DNA of 64,000 nt. It comes from Streptomyces tardus. Lineage in GTDB: Bacteria > Actinomycetota > Actinomycetes > Streptomycetales > Streptomycetaceae. How positions within the stretch are numbered: position 1 is the stretch's first letter; each line of letters opens with the position of its first letter. Shown piece after piece: positions 17,720-26,927 of this stretch. The DNA is taken from NCBI RefSeq assembly GCF_018101125.2, contig NZ_JAELVF020000003.1:1-64000 (forward strand), written 5' to 3'. The position numbers and the translations under genes are program-made. Below the pieces are notes generated by a model that saw only the letters and a list, made by a program, of their open reading frames with translations, ran no database searches and was not told where the DNA came from.

Positions 17720-20700
17720 TCAGGGGCGCAGCCGCAGCCCTCGCGGGGTGGCGTGGAAGCCGGCCGTCTCCAGCTGCTGTCCGAGCGGTGAGGTCAGAGC
17801 CGGCGAGCCGTTCGCCCGCTCCACTGTGAGCGGGCCCACCCGGCCGTGGCGCACCGCGTCGACGAGGACCTCCACCGCCTGCGGCAGCAGCGGCGGCGAC
17901 CAGGAGAGCAGGGTCTTGCCGCCGCGCTCCAGATAGAGAACGAGCTCGCCGTCGACCAGGACCACCAGGGAACCCGCCTTGCGGCCCGGCTTGTGCCCGC
18001 AGCCCTCCGGCGGATCCGGCCAGGGCAGCGCGGCGCCGTACACCTGGGCGGGGTCGGCGGCGGCGAGCAGCACCGCCTCCGGCGACTCGGCGCGCTCGCG
18101 CGCGGTGTGCGCCGCACGCAGCCGGTCCACCGCCCCGGCCATCGCGAACTGGGCGGCTCCCAGGCCCTCCACGACGTAACCGCGCCGGGTCTGGCCGCTT
18201 TCCTCGAACGCCGCCAGCACGCGGTACACCGCGGCGAAACCGCCGGCCACGCCCTCGGACGCCACCGCGCCGCGGGTGACCACACCGTGCCTGTCCAGCA
18301 GGGTGTGGGCCAGCGCGTGTGCGCGCACCGTCGGGTCCCGCTCCCGGTCGGGGAGCAGCGACCAGCGCCCCGCGACGGTCGGCGGGCCGACCCGCGAGGC
18401 GGTACGCGGCAGTGAGCCGTAGCGGCCTCGAGGTGCCCGGCGGCGGGCGCGATGCGCCGTGGAACCGGCGGTACGGCCGGAGCCCAACAGATTCCGCAGC
18501 GGCGCCAGGGTGTCGTTGGTGAGCCGGCCCGACCAGGCAAGATCCCAGACCGCATCCGCCAGTTGGGACTCGCCGAGGTCCGGGTCGATGGCCCGGGCGC
18601 GCTCCAGCAACTGCCGGAAGAACAGCCCGAAACCGCCGGAGAGCGCCTCCAGCACGCAACGGTGCGCGGCCGAAAGCTCGAGCGGCAGCGGCTCGGGCAG
18701 GAGCAGCGGTGCCACCTCGGCCGGGTAGAGAGCGATCCAGCCGTCCTTGCCGGGCAGCGCCCCCGCCCCGGCCCAGACGACCTCGCCGGAAGCGGTCAGC
18801 TCGTCGAGCAGGGTCGTGTCGTACCCCCGCACCCGCGCCGGCAGCACCAGGCGCTCCAGAGCGGAGGCCGGAACTGCCGCGCCCTGCAGTTGCTCCACCA
18901 CCCTGGACAGTCCGTCGAGGCCCGAGAGCCCGGTGCCGTCCAGGTGCTGCCAGCGGGGGACGAACGCCGCGAGCGCCGGTGCGGGGACCGGCTCCAGCTC
19001 CTGCCGCAGCGCAGCCAGAGAACGACGGCGCAAGCGGCGCAGCACCGTCGACTCGCACCACTCCTGGCCGCCGCCCGCTCTGGCCGGATGGAACTCGCCC
19101 TGCACCAGACGGCCTTCGGCAGCCAGCCGGTGCAGCGCGCCGTCGGCCACCGCGACGCCGAGACCGAAACGGGAGGCGGCCTGCTCCGTGGTGAACGGGC
19201 CGTGGGTGCGCGCGAACCGGCCCAGCAGATCACCGAGCGGGTCCCCGACCGGCTCGGTGAAGGCCTCCGGAACGCCTACCGGCAGCGCCACCCCGAGCGC
19301 GTCCCGCAGCCTTCCCGAATCCTCGATCGCTGCCCACCGCTCGTCGCCGGCGATGCGCACCCGCACCGCGCGCCGTGAACGCTCCAGCCGCTCGGCCCAC
19401 TCCGGTGAGGCGCCCCGCTCGGTCAACTCCTCGACAGCGAGAGGGCCGAGAACCCGCAGCGCGTCCGCGACCGCCTCCTCGTCACCGATCCGGCGCTCCG
19501 AGGTACGCCACTGAAGCTCGCGCTCGAGGTCTGCGACGACGTCGGCGTCCAGCAGATCGCGCAGCTCCGCGCGGCCCAGCAGCTCGGCGAGCAGCCCCGA
19601 ATCCAGCGACAGGGCAGCGGCCCGGCGCTCGGCGAGCGGCGAGTCGCCCTCGTAGAGGAACTGCGCGACGTAGCCGAACAGCAGGGAGCGGGCGAACGGT
19701 GACGGGTCCTGCGTCGTGACCTCCACCAGCCGCACCCGGCGGGACTCGATGTCCCCCATCAGCTCGGTGAGGCCGGGCACGTCGAAGACGTCCTGGAGGC
19801 ACTCGCGCACCGCCTCCAGCACGATCGGAAACGACCCGAACTCGGAGGCGACCTGGAGCAGTTGGGAAGCGCGCTGGCGCTGCTGCCACAGCGGGGTGCG
19901 TCTGCCCGGACTGCGGCGCGGCAGCAGCAGCGCCCGGGCGGCGCACTCACGAAACCGAGCGGCGAACAGGGCCGAGCCGCCGACCTGTTCGGTCACCAGC
20001 CCGTCCACCTCGCCGGCCTCGAAGAGCACATCCGCGGCGGCCACCGGCGGCTTGCCGTCCTGCGGGACGGCGAGGGCCGCCCGGCCGAGGTCCTGCGCGC
20101 GCTCCGGGTCGAGGTCGGCGTCGAGGTCGTACTCGAGCAGATCGGCGTCCGGAAGGCGCAGCACGATGCCGTCGTCCGCGTGCATGACCTGGGCGTCCAG
20201 CCCGTATCTCTCGGTCAGCCGGGCTGCCACCGCAAGCGCCCAGGGCGCGTGCACCTGCGCGCCGAACGGTGAGTGCACCACCACCCGCCAGTCGCCCAGC
20301 TCGTCCCGGAAGCGCTCGACGACGATGGTGCGGTCGTCGGGCAGATGGCCGCACGCCTCGCGCTGCTCGGCCAGGTACTCCAGCAGGTTGCGCACGGCCG
20401 AGGTGTCGAGACCGGCCGCGGCCAGCCGCTCCTCGGCCGCCTCCCGGGGGAGCGCGCCGACCTCCCGCACGAAGGCGCCGAGGGCCCGGCCGAGCTCCAG
20501 CGGACGCCCCAGCTGGTCGCCCTTCCAGAACGGGAGCCGGCCCGGGACCCCGGGCGCCGGGGTGACCAGCACTCGGTCGCGGGTGATGTCCTCGATGCGC
20601 CACGAGGTCGTGCCGAGAGTGAAGACATCACCGACTCGGGACTCGTAGACCATCTCCTCGTCCAGCTCTCCGACCCGGCTTCCTCCCCGGCGCGGGTCGG

Positions 20701-22342
20701 AGCCGGCGAGGAAGACGCCGAAGAGACCTCGGTCGGGAATCGTCCCGCCGGAGGTGACCGCCAGCCGCTGCGCCCCCGGTCGACCCGTGACGGTCCCCGC
20801 CACCCGGTCCCACACCAGACGCGGTCTCAACTCGGCGAAAGCGTCGGAGGGATAGCGGCCCGCGAGCATGTCCAGCACCGAGTGGTACGCGGACTCGGGC
20901 AACGCGGCGAACGGCGCGGCACGGCGGACCAGGCGCAGCAGCTCCTCCACGTCCCGGCTCTCCACCGAGGTGATCGCCACGAGCTGCTGTGCCAGTACGT
21001 CCAGCGGGTTGGCGGGCACCCGCAGCGCCTCGATCGCGCCTTCGCGCATCCGCTCCGTCACCACCGCGGACTGCAGCAGATCCCCGCGGTACTTGGGGAA
21101 GACCACACCGCTGGAGACCGCGCCAACCTGGTGCCCGGCGCGCCCGACCCGCTGCAGCCCGGAAGCGACGGCGGGCGGCGACTCGACCTGGATCACCAGG
21201 TCGACCGCTCCCATGTCGATGCCCAGCTCCAGGCTGGAGGTGGCGACCACCGAGGGCAGCCGACCGGCCTTCAACTCCTCCTCCACCTCGGCACGCTGCT
21301 CCTTGGAGACCGAACCGTGGTGGGCGCGGGCCAGCACGGGCACGGCGCCGAGCGCGCCGCCGGAACCGCCCATCAGCTCCGCGGGGGAGTGCGCCTCGGG
21401 CAGTGGCTCACCGGTGGCGCGCTCGTAGGCGATCTCGTTCAACCGGTTGCACAGGCGCTCGGCCAGGCGACGGGAGTTGACGAAGACGATGGTCGAGCTG
21501 TGCTCCTGGACCAGGTCCGCGATCCGCTCCTCCACCGAGGGCCAGATCGAGGGCTTCTCGGCGGCACCGCCCTGCTCCTGCACGGGCGAGCCGCCGAGCT
21601 CCCCCATGTCCTCGACCGGGACCTCCACCCGCAGATCGAAGCGCTTCGTCGACGGGGGCTGCACGATCTTCGCCGACCGCTGAGGAGAGAGGAACCGCGC
21701 CACCTCCTCCACCGGGCGCACCGTCGCCGACAGCCCGATGCGGCGGGCGGGCCGGTCCAGCAGCTCGTCCAACCGCTCCAGAGACAGGGCGAGATGGGCG
21801 CCGCGCTTGGTGCCCGCGACGGCGTGCACCTCGTCCAGGATGACCGTCTCCACGCCTCGCAACGCTTCCCGGGCGGCGGAGGTGAGCATGAGGAAGAGCG
21901 ATTCGGGCGTGGTGATGAGGATGTCCGGCGGGCGGCGCGCGATGGCGCGCCGCTCGACGGCCGGGGTGTCCCCCGAACGGATTCCGACCCGCACCTCCGG
22001 CTCGGGGAGGCCGAGCCGTATCGACTCCTGGCGGATACCGGTCAGCGGGCTGCGCAGATTGCGCTCGACGTCGACGGCGAGGGCCTTGAGCGGCGAGACG
22101 TACAGCACCCGGCATCGCCGAAGGGCGTCCGCCGGCGGCGGAGCGGACGCCAGACGGTCCAGCGAGGCGAGGAACGCGGCCAGAGTCTTGCCCGAACCCG
22201 TCGGTGCGACCACCAGCGCGTCCGCGTCCTCGGCCAGCGCCTGCCAGGCGCCCTCCTGGGCGGCGGTGGGCGCGCTGAAGGCCGCCGTGAACCAGGCGCG
22301 GGTGGCGGGCGAGAAGGCGTCGAGAGCCGCTGCGTGACTCAT
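17720..22342 (-). CDS. lhr: Lhr-family superfamily 2 DNA helicase
   Basis: About 1540 residues, the normal length for Lhr. N-terminal helicase domains carry Walker A VVAPTGSGKT (about 43-52), the DEVH box in VILDEVHAVAG, SAT motif GLSATVRP, and motif VI QRVGRAGHQ. The remaining 900 residues are the Lhr core with WH-like and DUF4145/C-terminal domains. Lhr is a 3'-5' helicase linked to mitomycin/UV damage responses. The frame is open upstream to 22828, but ATG 22342 opens the conserved N-terminus; the upstream part is Pro/Arg-rich and probably untranslated. Confidence 0.93.
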   Translation of the reverse strand: MSHAAALDAFSPATRAWFTAAFSAPTAAQEGAWQALAEDADALVVAPTGSGKTLAAFLASLDRLASAPPPADALRRCRVLYVSPLKALAVDVERNLRSPLTGIRQESIRLGLPEPEVRVGIRSGDTPAVERRAIARRPPDILITTPESLFLMLTSAAREALRGVETVILDEVHAVAGTKRGAHLALSLERLDELLDRPARRIGLSATVRPVEEVARFLSPQRSAKIVQPPSTKRFDLRVEVPVEDMGELGGSPVQEQGGAAEKPSIWPSVEERIADLVQEHSSTIVFVNSRRLAERLCNRLNEIAYERATGEPLPEAHSPAELMGGSGGALGAVPVLARAHHGSVSKEQRAEVEEELKAGRLPSVVATSSLELGIDMGAVDLVIQVESPPAVASGLQRVGRAGHQVGAVSSGVVFPKYRGDLLQSAVVTERMREGAIEALRVPANPLDVLAQQLVAITSVESRDVEELLRLVRRAAPFAALPESAYHSVLDMLAGRYPSDAFAELRPRLVWDRVAGTVTGRPGAQRLAVTSGGTIPDRGLFGVFLAGSDPRRGGSRVGELDEEMVYESRVGDVFTLGTTSWRIEDITRDRVLVTPAPGVPGRLPFWKGDQLGRPLELGRALGAFVREVGALPREAAEERLAAAGLDTSAVRNLLEYLAEQREACGHLPDDRTIVVERFRDELGDWRVVVHSPFGAQVHAPWALAVAARLTERYGLDAQVMHADDGIVLRLPDADLLEYDLDADLDPERAQDLGRAALAVPQDGKPPVAAADVLFEAGEVDGLVTEQVGGSALFAARFRECAARALLLPRRSPGRRTPLWQQRQRASQLLQVASEFGSFPIVLEAVRECLQDVFDVPGLTELMGDIESRRVRLVEVTTQDPSPFARSLLFGYVAQFLYEGDSPLAERRAAALSLDSGLLAELLGRAELRDLLDADVVADLERELQWRTSERRIGDEEAVADALRVLGPLAVEELTERGASPEWAERLERSRRAVRVRIAGDERWAAIEDSGRLRDALGVALPVGVPEAFTEPVGDPLGDLLGRFARTHGPFTTEQAASRFGLGVAVADGALHRLAAEGRLVQGEFHPARAGGGQEWCESTVLRRLRRRSLAALRQELEPVPAPALAAFVPRWQHLDGTGLSGLDGLSRVVEQLQGAAVPASALERLVLPARVRGYDTTLLDELTASGEVVWAGAGALPGKDGWIALYPAEVAPLLLPEPLPLELSAAHRCVLEALSGGFGLFFRQLLERARAIDPDLGESQLADAVWDLAWSGRLTNDTLAPLRNLLGSGRTAGSTAHRARRRAPRGRYGSLPRTASRVGPPTVAGRWSLLPDRERDPTVRAHALAHTLLDRHGVVTRGAVASEGVAGGFAAVYRVLAAFEESGQTRRGYVVEGLGAAQFAMAGAVDRLRAAHTARERAESPEAVLLAAADPAQVYGAALPWPDPPEGCGHKPGRKAGSLVVLVDGELVLYLERGGKTLLSWSPPLLPQAVEVLVDAVRHGRVGPLTVERANGSPALTSPLGQQLETAGFHATPRGLRLRP

Positions 22343-22715
22343 GCCTACATGGTGCACCGGACCACTGACATCGACCGTCGGCTTCGGCCCCGGCGGGCGT
22401 GGGGCGGCGGCCTGCCGGCGGTGCGGCACGGGCTGGCGCGCCGACCCTCGAGGGGCGCCCGTACCCCCCGATCGGCGGCGACTGGGCGCTTCGCTGTGCA
22501 GGGGGGGGCGAGGTCTGCGGGGCGGTCCCTGTCTCGCAGTCCGGGCGCAAGGCGCGAGAGCCGGGAGCCCTGGCGACAATGGCCGGGTGGGACAGGACTT
22601 CGGCGGACCTCCGAGCGCTCGGTGCGGTGCGACGGCGCCCATCGACCGCGGGATCGACCGTACGCCGGCCTCCGGGCAGGCGCCGCGCACCGGCGCCGGG
22701 TACCGGAGGCCGGCG
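22343..22715. other. Divergent spacer between lhr and the AraC gene
   Basis: 373 bp of GC-rich sequence with no gene I can support. It includes an eight-base G run near 22501-22508 and must hold the promoters of lhr and the AraC-type gene; no clear -10/-35 pair seen. Confidence 0.4.
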
Positions 22716-23825
22716 GTGCGGCCCGACGACGTGGCCGGCGCGGACACCTTCGCGGAGGCCGCGGTGACGGGCCGGGCGGCTGCGGGGGAGTGGGCCAGGC
22801 ACTGGCGCTGCGAGGAGCTGCATGACACCGATCTGCTGCGTGCCCGCTATGTGCGGCACACGTTCTCGCGACACAGCCACGACGGCTATGTGCTGGCCGC
22901 GGTCACCGGCGGTGTCGAGACCGTCGGGCTGCCGGACGGCGCCGTCTCGGTCGCACCGGGCGGCGTCGTCATGATCAACCCCGAGGTGCCGCACACCGCG
23001 CGAGCCGGCGCGCCGGAGGGGTGGGCGTACGACACTCTCTACCCGACACGCGGGCTGGTGGCCGCCGTCGCCCGGGAGACGACCACCCTGCGCGGTACGG
23101 CCGCCTTCGCCGTCCCGGCTGTACGGGACGGCGAGACCTGCGCGCTGATCTCCGCGGTGCACCGTGCGGCGGAGGAGGGAAACGCGCTGGCCGCGGACAG
23201 CCTGCTGCGACAGGTCGTCCATCGGCTGCTGCACCGGCACGGCGGCCCGCTGCCGGTCCGTACGGTCCACGGAGCCGGCGCGCGGAACGCGGCTGCTGCC
23301 CGCGAGGTGCTGGAGAGCCGCATGGCCGAGCCGCCGAGTCTGGAGGAGCTGGCCACGGAGGTCGGGACGAGCCCGTTCGCGCTGACGAGGGCGTTCGGGG
23401 CGCGCTACGGGTTGCCTCCGCACGCCTGGCTGACGGACGCCCGGATCCGGCGTGCGCGCGGCCTGCTGGATGTCGGAGTCCGACCGGCCGAGGCTGCGGC
23501 GGCGGTGGGATTCGTTCGCAGTGTTCGCGGCACCCGTGGTGCTCGCGGTGTTCGCGGTGTTCGTGGTGTTCGCGGCGCTCGCGGTGTTCGCGGTGACGGA
23601 GCCCGGTGCCGAGCGCGTGATACTGGGGTCATGCGGTTGACGATTTTCTGGGAGCGGATGTCCACCCACTTCGGAGCCGCCTACGCGGATTCCTTCGCGC
23701 GCGACCATGTGATGTCGGAGCTGGGTGGGCGCACGGTGCACGAGGCACTGGACGCGGGGTGGGACGCGAAGAGCGTCTGGCGGGCGGTGTGCCGGGCCGT
23801 CGACGTACCCGCCGAGCTGCGCTGA
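22716..23825 (+). CDS. AraC-family regulator, HTH damaged and fused to DUF3046
   Basis: AraC-type regulator: an N-terminal cupin sensor domain (RHTFSRHSHDGYVLAAVTGG, MINPEVPHTA) at about 25-110 and the first HTH of the AraC domain (SLEELATEVGTSPFALTRAFGARYGLPPHAWL) near 205-240. The second HTH begins (AAAVGF) but is replaced by nine Val/Ala/Thr-Arg-Gly triplets coded by a 9-bp repeat, after which the frame runs without a stop into the DUF3046 gene that starts at 23631. GTG 22716 has GGAGG at 22705-22709, 6 bases upstream. Losing the second recognition helix probably destroys normal DNA binding. Confidence 0.7.
   Translation: MRPDDVAGADTFAEAAVTGRAAAGEWARHWRCEELHDTDLLRARYVRHTFSRHSHDGYVLAAVTGGVETVGLPDGAVSVAPGGVVMINPEVPHTARAGAPEGWAYDTLYPTRGLVAAVARETTTLRGTAAFAVPAVRDGETCALISAVHRAAEEGNALAADSLLRQVVHRLLHRHGGPLPVRTVHGAGARNAAAAREVLESRMAEPPSLEELATEVGTSPFALTRAFGARYGLPPHAWLTDARIRRARGLLDVGVRPAEAAAAVGFVRSVRGTRGARGVRGVRGVRGARGVRGDGARCRARDTGVMRLTIFWERMSTHFGAAYADSFARDHVMSELGGRTVHEALDAGWDAKSVWRAVCRAVDVPAELR
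23515..23592 (+). repeat. 9-bp tandem repeat (GTGTTCGCG family)
   Basis: Eight to nine imperfect copies of GTGTTCGCG, clearest in 23521-23592. In the AraC frame it codes for repeating Val-Arg-Gly and keeps the AraC and DUF3046 frames joined. Confidence 0.85.
23619..23630 (+). promoter_or_regulatory. Leaderless-type -10 box of the DUF3046 gene
   Basis: GATACT at 23619-23624 followed by 6 bases and ATG 23631, with no ribosome site. Confidence 0.4.
23631..23825 (+). CDS. DUF3046 protein
   Basis: 64-residue protein MRLTIFWERMSTHFGAAY... with the conserved DUF3046 pattern (FWERM, HVMSELGGRTVHEALDAG, VWRAVC). Actinobacteria nearly always keep it just upstream of recA, as here; its function is unknown. 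In this genome the AraC frame upstream enters it without a stop, so it may be made alone from ATG 23631, as a fusion, or both. Confidence 0.88.
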   Translation: MRLTIFWERMSTHFGAAYADSFARDHVMSELGGRTVHEALDAGWDAKSVWRAVCRAVDVPAELR

Positions 23826-24082
23826 CAGGGCTCGACGCCCGGACGGTCGTGGGCGGTTGCCGGCGCGGGGATTCGTCCGTGCCGGTGGGGTGCGGAAGGT
23901 CGGCCGGACCGCGGTCGCTCCTCCGGTCCGCCCCGCCCAAGTTCCGGGCCCCGACCGGTGTTTGCGGAATGTGGGTGTTCGTGCGCCTTGAGGTTGATTT
24001 CGCGAGGTCACTCGTTTGAGTCACGTCGCAGCTCCACGAGTCGATGTGATGCCTTTCTACCGCTGTGACCTGCGGATTCGAG

Positions 24083-24091
24083 TTATCCACA
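24083..24091 (+). promoter_or_regulatory. Consensus DnaA box upstream of recA
   Basis: TTATCCACA, an exact match to the DnaA-box consensus, 152 bases before the recA ATG. I see no second box nearby. Confidence 0.55.
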
Positions 24092-24107
24092 GGGTGCGGG
24101 GCGGCAC

Positions 24108-24137
24108 TTGACACGTAAATCGAACATGGATTCCCAT
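24108..24137 (+). promoter_or_regulatory. recA promoter P1 with LexA-type SOS box
   Basis: TTGACA (-35) at 24108-24113 and a weak -10 (TCCCAT, 24132-24137). Between them, GAACATGGATTC at 24122-24133 fits the actinobacterial LexA box (GAAC-N4-GTTC, one mismatch), placed where LexA would block polymerase. Confidence 0.65.
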
Positions 24138-24176
24138 GAGTGTGCCGGGGTGGCCAGGTGGCCACGGCCGGATCGA

Positions 24177-24199
24177 TTGTCAGTGGCAGCCGCTAGCGT
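24177..24199 (+). promoter_or_regulatory. RecA-NDp / PafBC-type promoter of recA
   Basis: TTGTCAGTG at 24177-24185, 8 bases, then TAGCGT at 24194-24199. This fits the TTGTCRGTG-N8-TAnnnT motif of LexA-independent damage promoters activated by PafBC in mycobacteria. Confidence 0.75.
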
Positions 24200-24242
24200 C
24201 TCGGACGTGAAGCGATCGACTCAAGCAAACCGGGTGGCACCC

Positions 24243-25388
24243 ATGGCAGGTACGGACCGCGAGAAGGCGCTCGACGCCGCACTCGCGCAGATTGAACGAC
24301 AGTTCGGCAAGGGCGCCGTGATGCGCCTGGGCGAGCGGCCGAACGAGCCCATCGAGGTCATCCCCACCGGCTCGACCGCGTTGGATGTCGCGCTCGGTGT
24401 CGGTGGCCTGCCCCGGGGCCGGGTCGTGGAGGTGTACGGCCCGGAGTCCTCCGGAAAGACGACGCTGACTCTGCACGCCGTTGCCAACGCCCAGAAGGCC
24501 GGCGGCACCGTGGCGTTCGTGGACGCCGAGCACGCGCTCGACCCCGAGTACGCCAAGAGGCTCGGGGTCGATGTGGACCAGCTCATCCTGTCCCAGCCGG
24601 ACAACGGCGAACAGGCGCTGGAGATCACCGACATGCTGATCCGATCCGGTGCGCTGGACCTGATCGTGGTCGACTCCGTCGCCGCCCTGGTCCCCCGGGC
24701 CGAGATCGAAGGAGAGATGGGCGACTCCCATGTCGGACTCCAGGCCCGGCTGATGAGCCAGGCGCTGCGGAAGATCACCGGTGCTCTGCACCACTCGAAG
24801 ACGACCGCGATCTTCATCAACCAGCTTCGGGAGAAGGTCGGCGTCATGTTCGGCTCGCCCGAGACCACGACCGGTGGCAAGGCGCTGAAGTTCTACGCCT
24901 CGGTCCGGCTGGACATCCGGCGGATCGAGACGCTCAAGGACGGCACCGACGCGGTCGGCAACCGTACCCGCGTCAAGGTCGTGAAGAACAAGGTCGCACC
25001 GCCCTTCAAGCAGGCCGAGTTCGACATCCTCTACGGCGTCGGCATCAGTCGCGAGGGCGGTCTGATCGACATGGGCGTGGAGCACGGCTTCATCCGCAAG
25101 TCCGGCGCCTGGTACACGTACGAGGGCGACCAGCTCGGCCAGGGCAAGGAGAACGCCCGCAACTTCCTGCGCGACAACCCAGACCTCGCCAACGAGGTCG
25201 AGAAGCGCATCAAGGAGAAGCTGGGCATCGGTGTGCGCACCGAGTCTCCCGAAGCGGAGCCCGGCGCCGATGCGGCCGGCGGCCCTGCGGTCGAGCCCCT
25301 GGCCACGAGCGCCGGAGCCGGCGTGGCTGCGAAGGCCGCCACCGCCGCACCGAAGAGCAAGGCCAAGCCGAGCGCTGCCAAGAGCTGA
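24243..25388 (+). CDS. recA: Recombinase RecA
   Basis: 381-residue RecA. Walker A GPESSGKT at residues 66-73, the LIVVDSVAALVP Walker B segment, loop regions and the IFINQLREKVGVMFGSPETTTGG signature are all intact. The C-terminal tail after residue 330 is Ala/Pro/Lys-rich, as in streptomycetes. ATG 24243 opens the conserved MAGTDREKALDAALAQIE N-terminus; no strong ribosome site. It is preceded by two distinct damage-type promoters and followed after 3 bases by recX. Confidence 0.98.
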   Translation: MAGTDREKALDAALAQIERQFGKGAVMRLGERPNEPIEVIPTGSTALDVALGVGGLPRGRVVEVYGPESSGKTTLTLHAVANAQKAGGTVAFVDAEHALDPEYAKRLGVDVDQLILSQPDNGEQALEITDMLIRSGALDLIVVDSVAALVPRAEIEGEMGDSHVGLQARLMSQALRKITGALHHSKTTAIFINQLREKVGVMFGSPETTTGGKALKFYASVRLDIRRIETLKDGTDAVGNRTRVKVVKNKVAPPFKQAEFDILYGVGISREGGLIDMGVEHGFIRKSGAWYTYEGDQLGQGKENARNFLRDNPDLANEVEKRIKEKLGIGVRTESPEAEPGADAAGGPAVEPLATSAGAGVAAKAATAAPKSKAKPSAAKS

Positions 25389-25391
25389 CCG

Positions 25392-26066
25392 GTGACACGA
25401 CGCACCGAGTGGGCGGTCGACGCAGCACCGGTTGATGACAGCGGTGGCCCCGGTCCGTCGAGGGCCGGAGCGGGGCCACCGCGCGGATCGAGGGAGTTCG
25501 GCGAGGGCAGGCGCTCGCGAGGGCGAGGCCGTGAGGCTGAGGACGAGCTTTCGGAGCCCACCGACCCGGCGGAGCGGGCGCGGCAGATCTGCCTCCGTCT
25601 GCTCACGGGCACTCCCCGTACGAGACAGCAGTTGGCCGAAGCCCTTCATAAGCGGGAGATCCCGGAAGAGGTAGCCGAGGAGGTGCTGTCCCGTTTCGAG
25701 GAAGTGGGCCTCATCGACGACGCCGCGTTCGCCGGTGCCTGGGTGGAATCCAGGCACCGCAGCAGAGGGTTGGCGCGCGGTGCCCTTGCGCGGGAGTTGC
25801 GGACCAAGGGCGTCGATTCCGAGGTGATCTCCGCGGCGGTCGAGCAACTCGACCCCGAGCAGGAGGAGTCGACCGCCAGACGTCTGGTGGACCGGAAGCT
25901 GGCCTCCACTCGCGGAGTGGATCCGGCCAGACGGATGCGCCGGCTGGTCGGCATGCTCGCCCGCAAGGGGTACGGCCAGGGGCTGGCAATGCGCGTGGTC
26001 AGACAGGCCCTTGAGGAGGAGGGGGAGCAGGAAGAGCTCCTGGATCATCATCTGCCGGACGACTGA
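25392..26066 (+). CDS. recX: Regulatory protein RecX
   Basis: 224-residue RecX, which caps and disassembles RecA filaments. The three-helix repeats are visible from about residue 60 (RQICLRLLTGTPRTRQQLAEALHKREIP...) to the end. The first 55 residues are an unconserved Gly/Arg-rich extension. GTG 25392 starts 3 bases after the recA stop, so expression is coupled to recA. Confidence 0.93.
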   Translation: MTRRTEWAVDAAPVDDSGGPGPSRAGAGPPRGSREFGEGRRSRGRGREAEDELSEPTDPAERARQICLRLLTGTPRTRQQLAEALHKREIPEEVAEEVLSRFEEVGLIDDAAFAGAWVESRHRSRGLARGALARELRTKGVDSEVISAAVEQLDPEQEESTARRLVDRKLASTRGVDPARRMRRLVGMLARKGYGQGLAMRVVRQALEEEGEQEELLDHHLPDD

Positions 26067-26152
26067 GGCGGATGGCGCCGAGCCGTGCCGGGGCGCTGTT
26101 GCTCCGCCGTCCGGAAGCGCCCGTCGGCACGTTGCGGACGGGGTTCCGGGGG

Positions 26153-26165
26153 TAGCGTCCTCGGC
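26153..26165 (+). promoter_or_regulatory. Leaderless-type -10 box
   Basis: TAGCGT at 26153-26158, 7 bases before ATG 26166, no ribosome site. Confidence 0.45.
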
Positions 26166-26927
26166 ATGGACTTTCGTACCACTGTTGAGCGCGCTCAACG
26201 CCTCAAGCAGCTTCACGCCGAGTACAAGCCGCTCGTGTTGCCGACCGTCTGGGACGTGTGGTCCGCGCGGACGGCGGCCGGCGCCGGGTTTCCCGCACTG
26301 ACGGTCGGAAGTCATCCGCTCGCCGATTCCAGGGGCGCGGAGGACCAGGAAGGACAGACCTTCGAAGAGGTGCTCGCCGCCGTACGGCCGATCGTCTCGG
26401 CGGTCGACGTGCCCGTCTCCGTCGACCTGGAGGCCGGGTACGGGAAAGAGCCGGCAGACCTCATCGCCGGACTCACGGAGATCGGCGGTGTCGGTCTGAA
26501 CATCGAGGACACCGTCCACTCCGAAGGCGGTCGGATGCGCAGTACGCAGGAGCACGCGAGCTACATCGCGGGACTGCGCGCGGCGGCCGACAACGCGGGA
26601 GTTCCGGTCTGGGTCAACGGCCGTACCGATCTCTTTCTGCACGCGGAGGCGGCTGCCGACGTCCTCGACGAGGCGATCGAGCGGCTGCGGGCCCTGGAGC
26701 AGGCGGGCGCCGACAGCGTCTACCCGGTCCGTATCCAGGACGACGACGAGCTGCTCGCGGCGGTGACCGGTTCAGTCGGCATCCCGGTGAACTCCACTGC
26801 TCACCCCGTCAAGCACGACCTCGAACGTTTCCGCCGCCTCGGCGTCGGTCGGATCACCTACGGCCCACTGCTCCAACTTGCAGCGACCGACGCGATGAAG
26901 GACATGCTGGGGCCCTGGGCGCCGTAG
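26166..26927 (+). CDS. Isocitrate lyase/PEP mutase family protein
   Basis: 253-residue TIM-barrel enzyme of the PEP mutase/isocitrate lyase superfamily. Visible family segments are LVLPTVWDVWSARTAAGAGFPALTVGS, VDLEAGYG (metal and substrate loop), GVGLNIEDTVH and VWVNGRTDLFLH. It probably cleaves or rearranges a small carboxylate C-C or C-P bond (oxaloacetate- or methylisocitrate-like), but the substrate cannot be read from sequence. The isocitrate-lyase catalytic Cys motif (KKCGH) is not present, so it is not a classical glyoxylate enzyme. Confidence 0.85.
   Translation: MDFRTTVERAQRLKQLHAEYKPLVLPTVWDVWSARTAAGAGFPALTVGSHPLADSRGAEDQEGQTFEEVLAAVRPIVSAVDVPVSVDLEAGYGKEPADLIAGLTEIGGVGLNIEDTVHSEGGRMRSTQEHASYIAGLRAAADNAGVPVWVNGRTDLFLHAEAAADVLDEAIERLRALEQAGADSVYPVRIQDDDELLAAVTGSVGIPVNSTAHPVKHDLERFRRLGVGRITYGPLLQLAATDAMKDMLGPWAP

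Noticed and set aside
20273..22825. 850-codon plus-strand open frame
   Set aside because: Antisense shadow of lhr, with no recognisable domain.
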